The notes beneath the pieces were generated by a model. The model was not told where the DNA came from. It did not search any database and saw only the letters and a list, made by a program, of their open reading frames with translations. 64,000 nucleotides of DNA from Accumulibacter sp036625275 (lineage in GTDB: Bacteria; Pseudomonadota; Gammaproteobacteria; Burkholderiales; Rhodocyclaceae), in assembly GCF_036625275.1 (NCBI RefSeq), contig NZ_JAZKUD010000005.1:1-64000 (forward strand), read 5' to 3'. Of the stretch, positions 34,796 to 42,969 are shown piece after piece. Each line of letters begins with the position of its first letter. The stretch's first letter is position 1. The position numbers and the translations under genes are program-made.

Positions 34796-35863
34796 ATGGC
34801 ACGAGAAATCAAGGTCATGATCGTCGATGACTCGGCCGTGGTACGCCGGGTGATGAGCACCATCCTGGAACGCGATCCCGGTATCCGCGTCATCGCGACG
34901 GCCCACGATCCGATCTTCGCGATCGAAAAAATGCGCCGTGACTGGCCTGACGTGCTGACGCTCGACATCGAAATGCCGCGTATGGACGGCATCACCTTTC
35001 TTGGCCAACTGATGGCAGAACGACCAACGCCAGTGGTGATCTGCTCATCGCTGACCACCGCCGGGGCAGAAACGACCCTGCAGGCCCTGGCAGCCGGAGC
35101 CGTCGCGATCATCAGCAAGCCCGGCCTCGGCGTCGGGAGTTTTCTTGAGGATTCGAGCGACAACCTGATCGCGGCCGTCAAGGCCGCCGCGCGTGCCAAC
35201 ATGAAAGCCGTGCAGCGTGGCGTCCGCACGGCGGTGCGCAGTAGTCCGGTAACGCCGCGTCTGGCGATGGCGCAAACGACCGAGCGCCTGGTCGCCATCG
35301 GCACCTCCACCGGTGGGACGGTCGCCCTGGAAGCCCTGCTGACCGAACTGCCGCGCGTCTCGCCGGGAATCGTCATCGTCCAGCACATGCCGGAGATGTT
35401 TACCGCCGCTTTTGCCGCGCGCCTCGATGGCCTCTGTGAAATCTCGGTGCAGGAAGCGAAGAACGGGCAACGCGTCCTGCCCGGTCAGGCCCTAATTGCG
35501 CCCGGCGGCAAACACATGCAACTGGCGCGCAGCGGCGCACAATACCTGGTCGAGGTAAAGGATGGACCGCCGGTCAATCGCCACCGCCCGTCGGTCGATG
35601 TGCTGTTTCGATCGGTTGCCAAGTATGCCGGTAAAAATGCCATGGGTGTGATCATGACCGGCATGGGCGATGACGGCGCGCGCGGACTGAAGGAGATGCA
35701 CGATGCCGGGGCTTATACGCTGGCCCAGGACGAAGCGACCTGTATCGTTTACGGCATGCCGAGGGAAGCGGTCAAACTGGGCGCAGTCGATCGCAGCTTG
35801 CCGCTTGCTGCGCTGGCAACGGCGATCATGAGCGGCCCCCGCCCGCGTCGCGATCTGGAATGA
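34796..35863 (+). CDS. cheB: chemotaxis protein-glutamate methylesterase CheB
   Basis: The 355-residue protein has a receiver domain (VMIVDDSAVVRRVMS, phospho-Asp in VLTLDIEMPRMDG, IICSSL-type segment) and the CheB esterase domain with the catalytic Ser in AIGTSTGGTVALE, His in IVIVQHMPEMFTAAFAARLD and Asp in VIMTGMGDDGARGLKEM. It removes methyl groups from receptors. GTGAGG lies 5 nt before ATG 34796; a GTG codon 3 nt earlier is in frame but less likely. It is the last gene of the cluster, and no cheR is present in the window. Confidence 0.93.
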   Translation: MAREIKVMIVDDSAVVRRVMSTILERDPGIRVIATAHDPIFAIEKMRRDWPDVLTLDIEMPRMDGITFLGQLMAERPTPVVICSSLTTAGAETTLQALAAGAVAIISKPGLGVGSFLEDSSDNLIAAVKAAARANMKAVQRGVRTAVRSSPVTPRLAMAQTTERLVAIGTSTGGTVALEALLTELPRVSPGIVIVQHMPEMFTAAFAARLDGLCEISVQEAKNGQRVLPGQALIAPGGKHMQLARSGAQYLVEVKDGPPVNRHRPSVDVLFRSVAKYAGKNAMGVIMTGMGDDGARGLKEMHDAGAYTLAQDEATCIVYGMPREAVKLGAVDRSLPLAALATAIMSGPRPRRDLE

Positions 35864-35929
35864 CCGGGTTGTAGGAGGTGATCCACTTCTGACGTAGACT
35901 AAGCGTTAGCGCCTACTACTTCAGCATAG

Positions 35930-37019
35930 GGAGTAAGCGCTTCCTGATAAGTTTTCCGCCTTATGCGTTTATACTGGCGTCCCCCAACACTGGATTTTTC
36001 CCGATGTCCCGCAAAGCCAAGACGCTGACCCTGACGGCAGAGGAACGCCAGCAACTGACGCAGATAGACGAGCGCGGTAGCGACTGGCGCGAGCGCCGGC
36101 GAGCACGAACCGTGCTTCTCCTGGATGGGGGCGGGTCGGTTGGCGAAGTGGCGGCGCAGCAGAAGATTCACAAAGAGACGGTCGCTTGCCACAGGGACGC
36201 GTGGCTGGCTCGAAGATTTGACGGGTTGCGCGACCTACCGCGCAGCGGCGCCCCTCACAAGCGATCGGAAACGCATCCACAGGTGCTCTGCACTTGGGCA
36301 AAGGAGGAGGCGTGTACGGCTTCGCAGTGGAGAAGCCGTCTGTCAGAGGAATAGGGCTTACAGGGATCGGTATGGCGGGTGCAGAGCACTTTGAAGGAGA
36401 AGGGCTACCTCTGGAAGAGGACGCGGCATAGTCTAAAAAAAGCGGGATGAAGCCAAATTCCGGAAAGCCCAGGAAGAAATAGCGGAATGAGTTGAAAAAT
36501 CAAAGAGTGGGGAAATCACACGGGCCTATATGGACGAGACTGGCTTTGCACAGACCCAGCCCAATCGGAGCGCCTGGACCGAGACAGGAGAAGTGCACCT
36601 CATGACGGCTGAGCGCGGAAAGCGCCTGAATGGGCTGGGCGCGTTGATCTCGACCGGGGTGTTGTTCACCGCCAAGTTCTGGGAAACCACGACCGCCGCT
36701 CTGTTTGCTGGCTTCCTCGGCCTCCTTCTGGAAAACGTCGGCAAACCCCTGACCGTCATTCCGGACAAGGCCTCCATCCACAAGGCGAAGGCCATTCAGC
36801 CTCTGCTGGCTCTCCTGAAGAAGAAGGGTCTCACGCTTCACTTCCTGCCGCCTTACCGTCCGGAACTGAACCGCATCGAGAAGCTCTGGCACAAGATGAA
36901 GTACGAGTGGATGGCGTTCAAAGACCGCAGCGCCGCAACGCTTGAGGCTGACGTCGATGCCATTCTGGACGGCTTCGGCTCCAAATATCGGATGACTTTT
37001 TGCTAAGCGCTTATACTCC
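35930..37019 (+). mobile_element. decayed IS630-family insertion sequence
   Basis: Candidate terminal inverted repeats flank the transposase remnant: GGAGTAAGCGCTT at 35930-35942 and AAGCGCTTATACTCC at 37005-37019. They match except for a missing TA in the left copy. A TA precedes the left end; the right side lacks it, so the target duplication is not intact. The element separates cheB from the restriction-modification genes. Confidence 0.65.
36004..37006 (+). pseudogene. IS630-family transposase, broken
   Basis: The N-terminal part (36004-36354) is a helix-turn-helix region (LTAEERQQLTQI, VGEVAAQQKIHKETV) ending at a premature stop. Remnants such as LKEKGYLWKRTRHSLKK and RDEAKFRKAQEEIAE then appear in different frames with further stops. 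The catalytic part (36530-37006) is readable: MDETGFAQTQPNRSAW with the first Asp, PDKASIHKAK with the second and PPYRPELNRIEKLWHKMKYE with the Glu of the DDE triad. Several independent frameshifts rule out programmed frameshifting as the sole explanation; the gene is dead. Confidence 0.88.
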
Positions 37020-37116
37020 AAAGAACTACAATTTCACTGAGTTGGAAAGGTGGTTGCTCTCGATGCAACATTGGATTGCTTGGCAAAAACAATGCTGGGA
37101 TTCTCATCAACGTACA

Positions 37117-37176
37117 GCCCAAAAAAGAGCTCCAGCAGACTCCGCTGACGCTCCGCCGCTGAGCTAATCGTTAGCC
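37117..37176 (+). other. attC-like imperfect palindrome before the restriction-modification genes
   Basis: GCCCAAA (37117) and GTTAGCC (37170-37176) resemble integron R''/R' boxes. Between them AGCTCCAGCAG (37128-37138) pairs with CCGCTGAGCT (37156-37165), with C33 of the left arm unpaired, as the extrahelical bases of an attC would be. The R'' box lacks the expected AAC end. If real, the R-M pair would be a gene cassette. No integrase gene is in the window. Confidence 0.25.
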
Positions 37177-37196
37177 CTTACAACCACTCGGAGCCT

Positions 37197-37820
37197 ATGG
37201 TGATCCCACAGCAACTTACCGAAATTCGGGACTTTCTTGCATCCAATGGTGTTCAACTATCCAAGCAATTCCAGGATGGGCGAATCAATGCCTCAATAAA
37301 CGAGGACGAAGTCATCAAAGCCATCCAGTCGAAGTTCCACATCGATCTTCCCCCTCCCCGGCATTGGTACGACTTTGCAATTCCGAAGGGAAATGAGCAG
37401 ATTCCAGTCAATATCAAGATTACCTCCACCTCAACCGCCGACAACGTGCAATGCAAGCTAGGGATGTACTACGCACTCACGGGGATTTGGCCGACTTTCG
37501 CAAATGAGACACCATGGAGGGACTATTTCGCACTGCTCAAGCGCGGGTTGAGTACCAGTACCGACAAGGATTACTACTTTCTTGTTGTAAGCAAGACAAA
37601 CCTTCGCGACATATTTTGCACAAGCCTCAAACAGATCCAAACTCTTGTCGCAAATGGGAACAATCTTCCGTTCCAGTGTAACTGGGGCAACAACCGCAAT
37701 CTGAAATCGAGGACACATGATGGAGCAATTAAGTTTCTTCTCGGAAAATTCCGTGAATCAATCCAACTACGTGCCAATATCCTCGACGAATTCGAGGAGC
37801 ACCTCGGCGACGTCATTTGA
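37197..37820 (+). CDS. putative type II restriction endonuclease
   Basis: The 207-residue protein is identified mainly by its neighbour, a gamma-class adenine methyltransferase. A possible PD-(D/E)xK core is visible: WYDFAIPKGN with Asp, then PVNIKITSTS with the xK strand (Asn in place of the usual Asp/Glu), near residues 60-82, preceded by a helix with NEDEVIKAIQ. The rest (YYALTGIWPTFANETPW, DYYFLVVSK) fits restriction enzymes of about 200-260 residues. The recognition site cannot be told. The 3' end overlaps the methyltransferase start by 104 bp in another frame. The region is AT-richer than the surrounding genome, indicating transfer. Confidence 0.6.
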   Translation: MVIPQQLTEIRDFLASNGVQLSKQFQDGRINASINEDEVIKAIQSKFHIDLPPPRHWYDFAIPKGNEQIPVNIKITSTSTADNVQCKLGMYYALTGIWPTFANETPWRDYFALLKRGLSTSTDKDYYFLVVSKTNLRDIFCTSLKQIQTLVANGNNLPFQCNWGNNRNLKSRTHDGAIKFLLGKFRESIQLRANILDEFEEHLGDVI

Positions 37821-39024
37821 CGTTGAGACACTTGGGCAGGTATTTACTCCTCCCGCGGTTGTCGACGCGATGCTGGCGCTTCGTCAGAACAAAGGCCGAG
37901 TGCTGGAGCCGTCCTGCGGAAATGGGGCGTTCTCTGGAAGAGTCCCTGGCTGCGTCGCAATTGAACTTGACCGGAATCATGCTCCGTTAGGTAGCCTAAA
38001 CATAGATTTCTTTGCTTTTCCAGACTCGGAGAAGTTCGAGACAGTTATAGGCAATCCTCCTTACGTCCGTTACCAAGACATCCCACCCGAAACCAGGCGC
38101 CTTATTAATTCAGAGCTATTCGATCTGCGCTCAAACCTTTACCTATTTTTCATCGAAAAGGCAGTACGTCATCTGACTCCTAACGGAGAGCTCATATTCA
38201 TCACGCCACGTGATTTTATGAAGACAACTTCCAGTGTCCGTATGAACAAGTGGTTGTATGCGCACGGCACAATTACCCATGCGATTGAACTGGGAGACGC
38301 GCGAATTTTTGCCGGCGCAGTGCCAAACTGCCTGATCTGGCGGTACGAGAAAGGGAGTGTTAATCGAACTACGTTGTACGCGGAGATCGGGAACAGGGAC
38401 GATCTAGAGTTGTCGCTCAGGAAGCCTAAATGGGAAGAAAGACATTTTGTCGAAGCTTCTGGTCACTTGATGTTCTCCCGCGACCTACATGCCTTGCACA
38501 TGAAGGACATTGCAAGCGTGAAGGTTGGCGCTGTTTCCGGTGCCGATGACATTTACGCCGACGATCAATTCGGCACTTTGGATTTTGTCTGTTCCGCGAC
38601 AGCGAAAACTGGACGCACTCGCAGGATGATTTGGATAGGAAAGAACGATGCCCCCCTTGAGTGTCTTCTTCGGCACAAGGGGCGACTCATTTCAAGAGGA
38701 ATTCGACCTTTTGATGAATCAAACTGGTGGCATTGGGGTCGTGGATACCCGATCACAGATGCCCCAAGGGTCTATGTGAATGGGAAAACCCGAAATTCTC
38801 AGCCATTCTTCCTGCATGAGTGCCATAACTTCGACGGGTCAATTCTGGCTGTGTTTCCTCATAACAAGGATATTGACCTTGGCGCTTTTCGAGACGCTCT
38901 AAACGCTGTCACATGGGATGAGTTGGGATTTGTCTGTGACGGGCGATTTCTATTCTCGCAACGTAGTCTTGAGAACGCGCCGTTGCCAAACTCATTCGCG
39001 AAGTTCCTTCCTCGCCAACGGTAA
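37717..39024 (+). CDS. type II N6-adenine DNA methyltransferase, gamma class
   Basis: The 435-residue enzyme has motif X-like LGQVFTPPAVVDAML, motif I VLEPSCGNGAFSG, an acidic motif II AIELDR and motif IV VIGNPPYVRYQDI, in the order of the TaqI/HincII-like gamma class. NPPY means N6-adenine methylation. The C-terminal half (VKVGAVSGADDIY, RRMIWIGKND, WWHWGRGYP) is the target-recognition part; 'VGAVSGADD' is typical of this class. It protects host DNA from the partner endonuclease. Start ATG 37717 (or 37720) lies inside the endonuclease gene with GAGG upstream; the 104-bp overlap is unusually long. AT-rich codon use marks it as acquired. Confidence 0.88.
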   Translation: MMEQLSFFSENSVNQSNYVPISSTNSRSTSATSFDVETLGQVFTPPAVVDAMLALRQNKGRVLEPSCGNGAFSGRVPGCVAIELDRNHAPLGSLNIDFFAFPDSEKFETVIGNPPYVRYQDIPPETRRLINSELFDLRSNLYLFFIEKAVRHLTPNGELIFITPRDFMKTTSSVRMNKWLYAHGTITHAIELGDARIFAGAVPNCLIWRYEKGSVNRTTLYAEIGNRDDLELSLRKPKWEERHFVEASGHLMFSRDLHALHMKDIASVKVGAVSGADDIYADDQFGTLDFVCSATAKTGRTRRMIWIGKNDAPLECLLRHKGRLISRGIRPFDESNWWHWGRGYPITDAPRVYVNGKTRNSQPFFLHECHNFDGSILAVFPHNKDIDLGAFRDALNAVTWDELGFVCDGRFLFSQRSLENAPLPNSFAKFLPRQR

Positions 39025-39136
39025 GGGCTCTTAAGTCACTCTATCTAAGTGCCTGATTTTCTTCGCACCACGCGAAGTGACTTCGGGGCGATTTTCGGCC
39101 GCCGGCCCGATTACTTCGCTAACCCATCAGTGCAGG

Positions 39137-39167
39137 GGACGCTGCGCGATAAAGCCGCGCAGCGTCC
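39137..39167 (+). other. strong 12-bp hairpin upstream of the pseudouridine synthase gene
   Basis: GGACGCTGCGCG-ATAAAGC-CGCGCAGCGTCC is a perfect 12-bp inverted repeat with a 7-nt loop, 38 bp before ATG 39205. It is followed by TTGACCTTGAAC, not a U-tract. It may be an mRNA leader structure, or a terminator that serves the upstream R-M genes poorly. Confidence 0.5.
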
Positions 39168-39204
39168 TTGACCTTGAACGGTCGAACCCACGGAAAGCCA
39201 CGCC

Positions 39205-40500
39205 ATGCCCCGCTCCACTCTGAAGCTGCCCAACAAGAAGCCTGCTGCTGTCGTCGGCGACGCACGGGCAGCCATACGCAAACCGATTCGTGGCAGCTCC
39301 AAGACGGCAAAGCACCACACTGCGCGGCGTGCCGACAGCCAATCGACCACACCGGTTGCGCCAGGCGGCCAGCCCGGCCAAGGAACCAACCGCCCGGCAC
39401 GTTTCCGCAGCGACCTTTCGAGAGAAGCGGCTCGCCCGATCGAGCAGCTTGCCGTCGCCCTCCCGACGAGGCAAGAAAGCGCAGAGCCCGCCTCGGAACC
39501 TCGCAGCATCGCGACCGACAGCCAGCCAGCCGGCCCGACCCGGCCTGGCCAACCGGCGAAGAAGACCTATCCGCCCCGTGGCATTGCCCGCAGTACCGGC
39601 GCGCGTGCCTTTCCTCCGGCACCGCAACATGCCAGCCGCGACGCCTTGCGACCGGCACTCGGCGAGAGCGGCCCGCCGGTCGTTGCCGCACAAGCAGCGC
39701 GCGCGCAACGAGCGGAGGTGCCCACTGCGACGCCGGCAGAGCCCCCTGGCACAACGCACGGCCTGGCCAAAGAGTCGCCGCGGCTGGCAAAACGGGTCAG
39801 CGAAATCGCCGCGTGCTCCCGCCGCGAAGCCGATGAATGGATCGAGAACGGCTGGGTCAGCGTCGATGGCGAGCTCATCACCCGCCTCGGTGCACGCGTC
39901 AATCCCAAAGCAAGGATCGAGATCAAGGATGCCGCCAGCAAGCACTCCAGCGAAAGCGTCACCATCCTGTTCAACAAGCCGAGCCACCCGGTCGCTGCCG
40001 GGTCCGCAGGCGAGCGCGATGATGCCGTTGCTCTGATCCGTTCCGACAACCACTGGGCAGAAGACCGCACCACCCTCCGCTTCCAGACCAGGCATCTGCG
40101 CGGCCTGGCGCTGGCCGGCAAACTCGATGCCGACGAGGGCGGCCTGCTGGTGTTCACCCAGGAAGGCCGTATCGCGCGCCGCCTGACAGGGGGTGATGCC
40201 AGACTCGAGAAGGAATACCATGTCCGCGTCGAGGGCGAGTTGTCGGCGGATGGCCTGGAGCGGCTCAGGCATGGCCTGTCGCTGGACAGGGTCAGGCTGC
40301 TGCATGCACAGGTCTCGTGGCTGAGCGAACAACAACTGCGTTTCGTTCTGCACGAGAGCAGAAAGCGGCAGATTCAGGGCATGTGCGAGCAGGTCGGATT
40401 GCGCGCTACCGAGACCAAACGCGTGCGTATCGGCAGCGTTTCGCTCGGCAAGCTGGCGGTCGGGCAATGGCGCTACCTGCGCGCCGACGAGCGCTTCTGA
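39205..40500 (+). CDS. RluF/RsuA-family pseudouridine synthase with long basic N-terminal extension
   Basis: Residues about 195-250 form an S4 RNA-binding domain (RLAKRVSEIAACSRREADEW, VSVDGELITRLGARV). The synthase domain follows: ILFNKPSHPVAA, the catalytic loop LAGKLDADEGGLLVFTQEGR with the nucleophilic Asp (about 312), and the C-terminal LHESRKRQIQGMCEQVGL and VRIGSVSLGKLAVGQWRYL. These fit RluF (23S rRNA U2604) best, with RluB/RsuA as alternatives. The first ~190 residues (KLPNKKPAAVVG onward) are rich in Arg, Pro, Ala and Ser, lack a fold signature and are much longer than in E. coli RluF (290 residues total). Such basic tails occur in betaproteobacterial homologues. The following HDOD gene starts 14 bp after the stop. 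Confidence 0.82.
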   Translation: MPRSTLKLPNKKPAAVVGDARAAIRKPIRGSSKTAKHHTARRADSQSTTPVAPGGQPGQGTNRPARFRSDLSREAARPIEQLAVALPTRQESAEPASEPRSIATDSQPAGPTRPGQPAKKTYPPRGIARSTGARAFPPAPQHASRDALRPALGESGPPVVAAQAARAQRAEVPTATPAEPPGTTHGLAKESPRLAKRVSEIAACSRREADEWIENGWVSVDGELITRLGARVNPKARIEIKDAASKHSSESVTILFNKPSHPVAAGSAGERDDAVALIRSDNHWAEDRTTLRFQTRHLRGLALAGKLDADEGGLLVFTQEGRIARRLTGGDARLEKEYHVRVEGELSADGLERLRHGLSLDRVRLLHAQVSWLSEQQLRFVLHESRKRQIQGMCEQVGLRATETKRVRIGSVSLGKLAVGQWRYLRADERF

Positions 40501-40514
40501 AAAAGGCCCAGCTA

Positions 40515-41408
40515 ATGCCCGATCATCCCTTGCCACAGGATCTCGAAGGCTGGCTGGCATTCATCAGCAAAGCCGAATTGCCCATCCTGCGCCAGACGGC
40601 GCGCCACCTCGACAAAGCGCGACAGCAAGCCGACCAGATCAGCGGTCGCGACATCACTGACATCGTGCTGCAGGATCCCCTGTTGGCCATCCGCGTGCTG
40701 GCCTACATTCAGGAGGTCAGCCACGGCCGCCTGCACAGCGACATCACGAATATCGCCAGCGCGGTGATGATGCTGGGCATCGATCCGTTCTTCCGGAAGT
40801 TCGAGCAGCCGCTGACCCTCGAAACGATGCTGCGCGGTCAGCGGCAAGCCCTGCTGGGCGTCCTGCAGGTGATCCTGCGCATGCAACGCGCGGCGCGCTA
40901 TGCACATGACTGGGCCTTTGCGCGGCATGACATGAACGTCGAGGAAGTCGCCCTCGCAGCGCTGCTGCACGACCTCGCAGAAAGTCTGCTGTGGTGTTTT
41001 GCTCCGGATCGGGCGATCGAGATTCGCTCCCGACTGCAGGCCGACCACCGGCTGAACGACCGCGATGTCGAGCGGGAAGTGCTCGGGATGACGGTGGCCG
41101 ATCTGCAACTGGCGCTCTGCCGGGCCTGGCATCTGCCCGAGCTGCTGACTACCCTGATGGACAGCGGTGATGCCGGTCTGTCCAGGGTTCAGAACGTGCA
41201 ACTGGCGGTCAACCTCGCCCGCCACTCGACCGATGGCTGGAATCATCCGGCGATCCCGGACGACCTCAACGCCATCCAGAATCTGTTGCATATCAGCCGC
41301 GAAACGCTCCTCAACCGCCTGCAACTGCCGACGGAAGTACTGCCCAGGTTCCTCGGCGAGAGCCTGGCCAGTTCAGAAAAAGGCGCCTCGGACAAACGCT
41401 TCTTCTGA
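40515..41408 (+). CDS. HDOD-domain protein
   Basis: The 297-residue protein matches the HDOD family: AELPILRQTARHL, DITDIVLQDPLLAIRVLAYIQ, DITNIASAVMMLGIDPFFRK and the degenerate HD region VALAALLHDLAESLLWCFAP. Most HDOD proteins act in signalling without proven catalysis; here HDLAE keeps the HD pair but the other metal ligands are not evident. A weak Shine-Dalgarno AAAAGG lies 8 nt before ATG 40515; the longer frame back to 40317 overlaps the pseudouridine synthase and is rejected. It is probably co-transcribed with that gene. Confidence 0.8.
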   Translation: MPDHPLPQDLEGWLAFISKAELPILRQTARHLDKARQQADQISGRDITDIVLQDPLLAIRVLAYIQEVSHGRLHSDITNIASAVMMLGIDPFFRKFEQPLTLETMLRGQRQALLGVLQVILRMQRAARYAHDWAFARHDMNVEEVALAALLHDLAESLLWCFAPDRAIEIRSRLQADHRLNDRDVEREVLGMTVADLQLALCRAWHLPELLTTLMDSGDAGLSRVQNVQLAVNLARHSTDGWNHPAIPDDLNAIQNLLHISRETLLNRLQLPTEVLPRFLGESLASSEKGASDKRFF

Positions 41409-41605
41409 CCGGCTTCAACGGTCGAGCGGGCAGTGCGGGCGACCGGCGGCAGTCGAAGTCAGCCGGTCATTTGTCCAGGCATCGGGAATCCCTCCGACGA
41501 TTCGTCAGCTTGCGGCTCATTGCGCAGCAAGACTGCGAGGTGATGGCCGGCAACGGGCGCCGCTGCGGTATAGTGCCGGCCTTGCCCCGCTCGGCGACAT
41601 GCCCC

Positions 41606-42943
41606 ATGCCACGTTTCTTTGCCATTATCTTCATCGAAGGGTTCTGCTCGCTTGGCGCCGAGGTCATCGCGCTGCGTCAGATCATCCCGCACCTGGGCAG
41701 TTCGATCGTCGTCACCGCACCGACCATCGCGTTCTTTCTGCTCGCGCTGGCGCTCGGCTACCATGCCGGCGCAAAAGTCGCCGAGGACTATCTTGAAGTC
41801 GTCGCCAGGAACTTCCTGATCGCGGCCTTGCTGATCGGCGTCGGTCTGGCGGGAGTCGGCGTCGACCTGATCTTCGCTTCGCTGCCGCCACCCGAAATCG
41901 CCTATCTCGCGCTCGTCACCGGCGTACTCTGCCCGATCGCCTGGCTGCTCGGGCAGACCGTGCCGATCCTCAGCAACCTGCTGCAGCACCAACGCGTCGG
42001 CGAAGCCAGTGGCCAGGCGCTGTACTACTCGACACTCGGTTCTTTCCTGGGTTCGTTGTCGCTGTCGCTACTGGTCATGCAATGGCTTGGCGTTTCCGCA
42101 GCCGTCGCGCTCTGCGCGCTGTTGCTGGTCGTTGGCTACGCGCTGCTGCGTGCTCGCAGTTGGACGACGGCGATCGCCGGCATCACCGTCGTTGCGCTGG
42201 TGCTGATCACCAACGCCTGGCTGCGCCCACAGATCGAGACCGCCTACGCCAGCTATCTGGTGATGCCGGTTCAGTACAATGGCGCGATCAACGGGCGCGC
42301 CCTGAAAAACAATAGCTCATTCGCCTCATTGATCGACGAGGCCGAACCGCCGCACTATGCCCGCTATATCCGGCATATCCGCAGCTTTCTGCTCGACGAC
42401 ATGGGCTTCCGAGACCGCCGGATACTGGTTCTCGGCGCCGGCGGTTTCACGCTCTCGCACCGTGAGACGAGCAACCACTACACCTATGTCGACATCGATC
42501 CGGCGGTGCGCACCATTGCCGAGACCCATTTCCTCCGCGAGACGGCAAACGGCGAGTTCATCGCCGATGATGCCCGCCGCTTCGTGGTTCGTACCGGGCA
42601 GCGCTTTGCGGCGGTGCTGCTCGATGTCTATGGCTCGCATACCTCGATCCCTGGCCACCTCGTCACCCGTGAATTCTGGCAGGCGACGCGCCGGGTGCTC
42701 GAAGCCGACGGCGTGTTGATTGCCAACCTGATTCTCGACAGCGCCCTCGCCACGCCCTATTCGCGCAACCTGCTGGCGACCATCGAGAGCATCTACGGCC
42801 GCTGCGCCGTCGAAGTGCTGCAGAAGCAACAGCAGCTTGCCAATGTGGTCGTCATCTGCCGCAACGGCGAACCGCCGGAGCCGGTTAGCCTCTTCGTCGA
42901 CGAACGCAACCGCGCCGATTTCGACTTCGCGCGTTCGCGCTGA
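41606..42943 (+). CDS. membrane-anchored spermidine synthase-like protein
   Basis: The 445-residue protein has an N-terminal membrane domain of about seven helices (FFAIIFIEGFCSLGAEVIAL, TIAFFLLALALGYHAGA, ALLIGVGLAGVGVDLIF and so on, to about 215) and a C-terminal Rossmann-fold domain like SpeE: ILVLGAGGFTLSH, YTYVDIDPAVRTIAE, DDARRFV and AVLLDVYGS. GxGGF and DIDP occur at the SAM/dcSAM-binding positions. The polyamine-site residues cannot be checked by eye, and such fused membrane proteins have no established substrate. Start 41606 puts the first helix at the N-terminus; the longer frame to 41471 lacks one. It converges with the cyclase gene 26 bp away. Confidence 0.8.
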   Translation: MPRFFAIIFIEGFCSLGAEVIALRQIIPHLGSSIVVTAPTIAFFLLALALGYHAGAKVAEDYLEVVARNFLIAALLIGVGLAGVGVDLIFASLPPPEIAYLALVTGVLCPIAWLLGQTVPILSNLLQHQRVGEASGQALYYSTLGSFLGSLSLSLLVMQWLGVSAAVALCALLLVVGYALLRARSWTTAIAGITVVALVLITNAWLRPQIETAYASYLVMPVQYNGAINGRALKNNSSFASLIDEAEPPHYARYIRHIRSFLLDDMGFRDRRILVLGAGGFTLSHRETSNHYTYVDIDPAVRTIAETHFLRETANGEFIADDARRFVVRTGQRFAAVLLDVYGSHTSIPGHLVTREFWQATRRVLEADGVLIANLILDSALATPYSRNLLATIESIYGRCAVEVLQKQQQLANVVVICRNGEPPEPVSLFVDERNRADFDFARSR

Positions 42944-42969
42944 GCGGCTGTTGCGTGCCTATCACGAAC

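Noticed and set aside
39127..40560. 477-codon ORF antisense to the pseudouridine synthase gene
   Set aside because: No start signal or family pattern; the plus strand carries S4 and synthase motifs.
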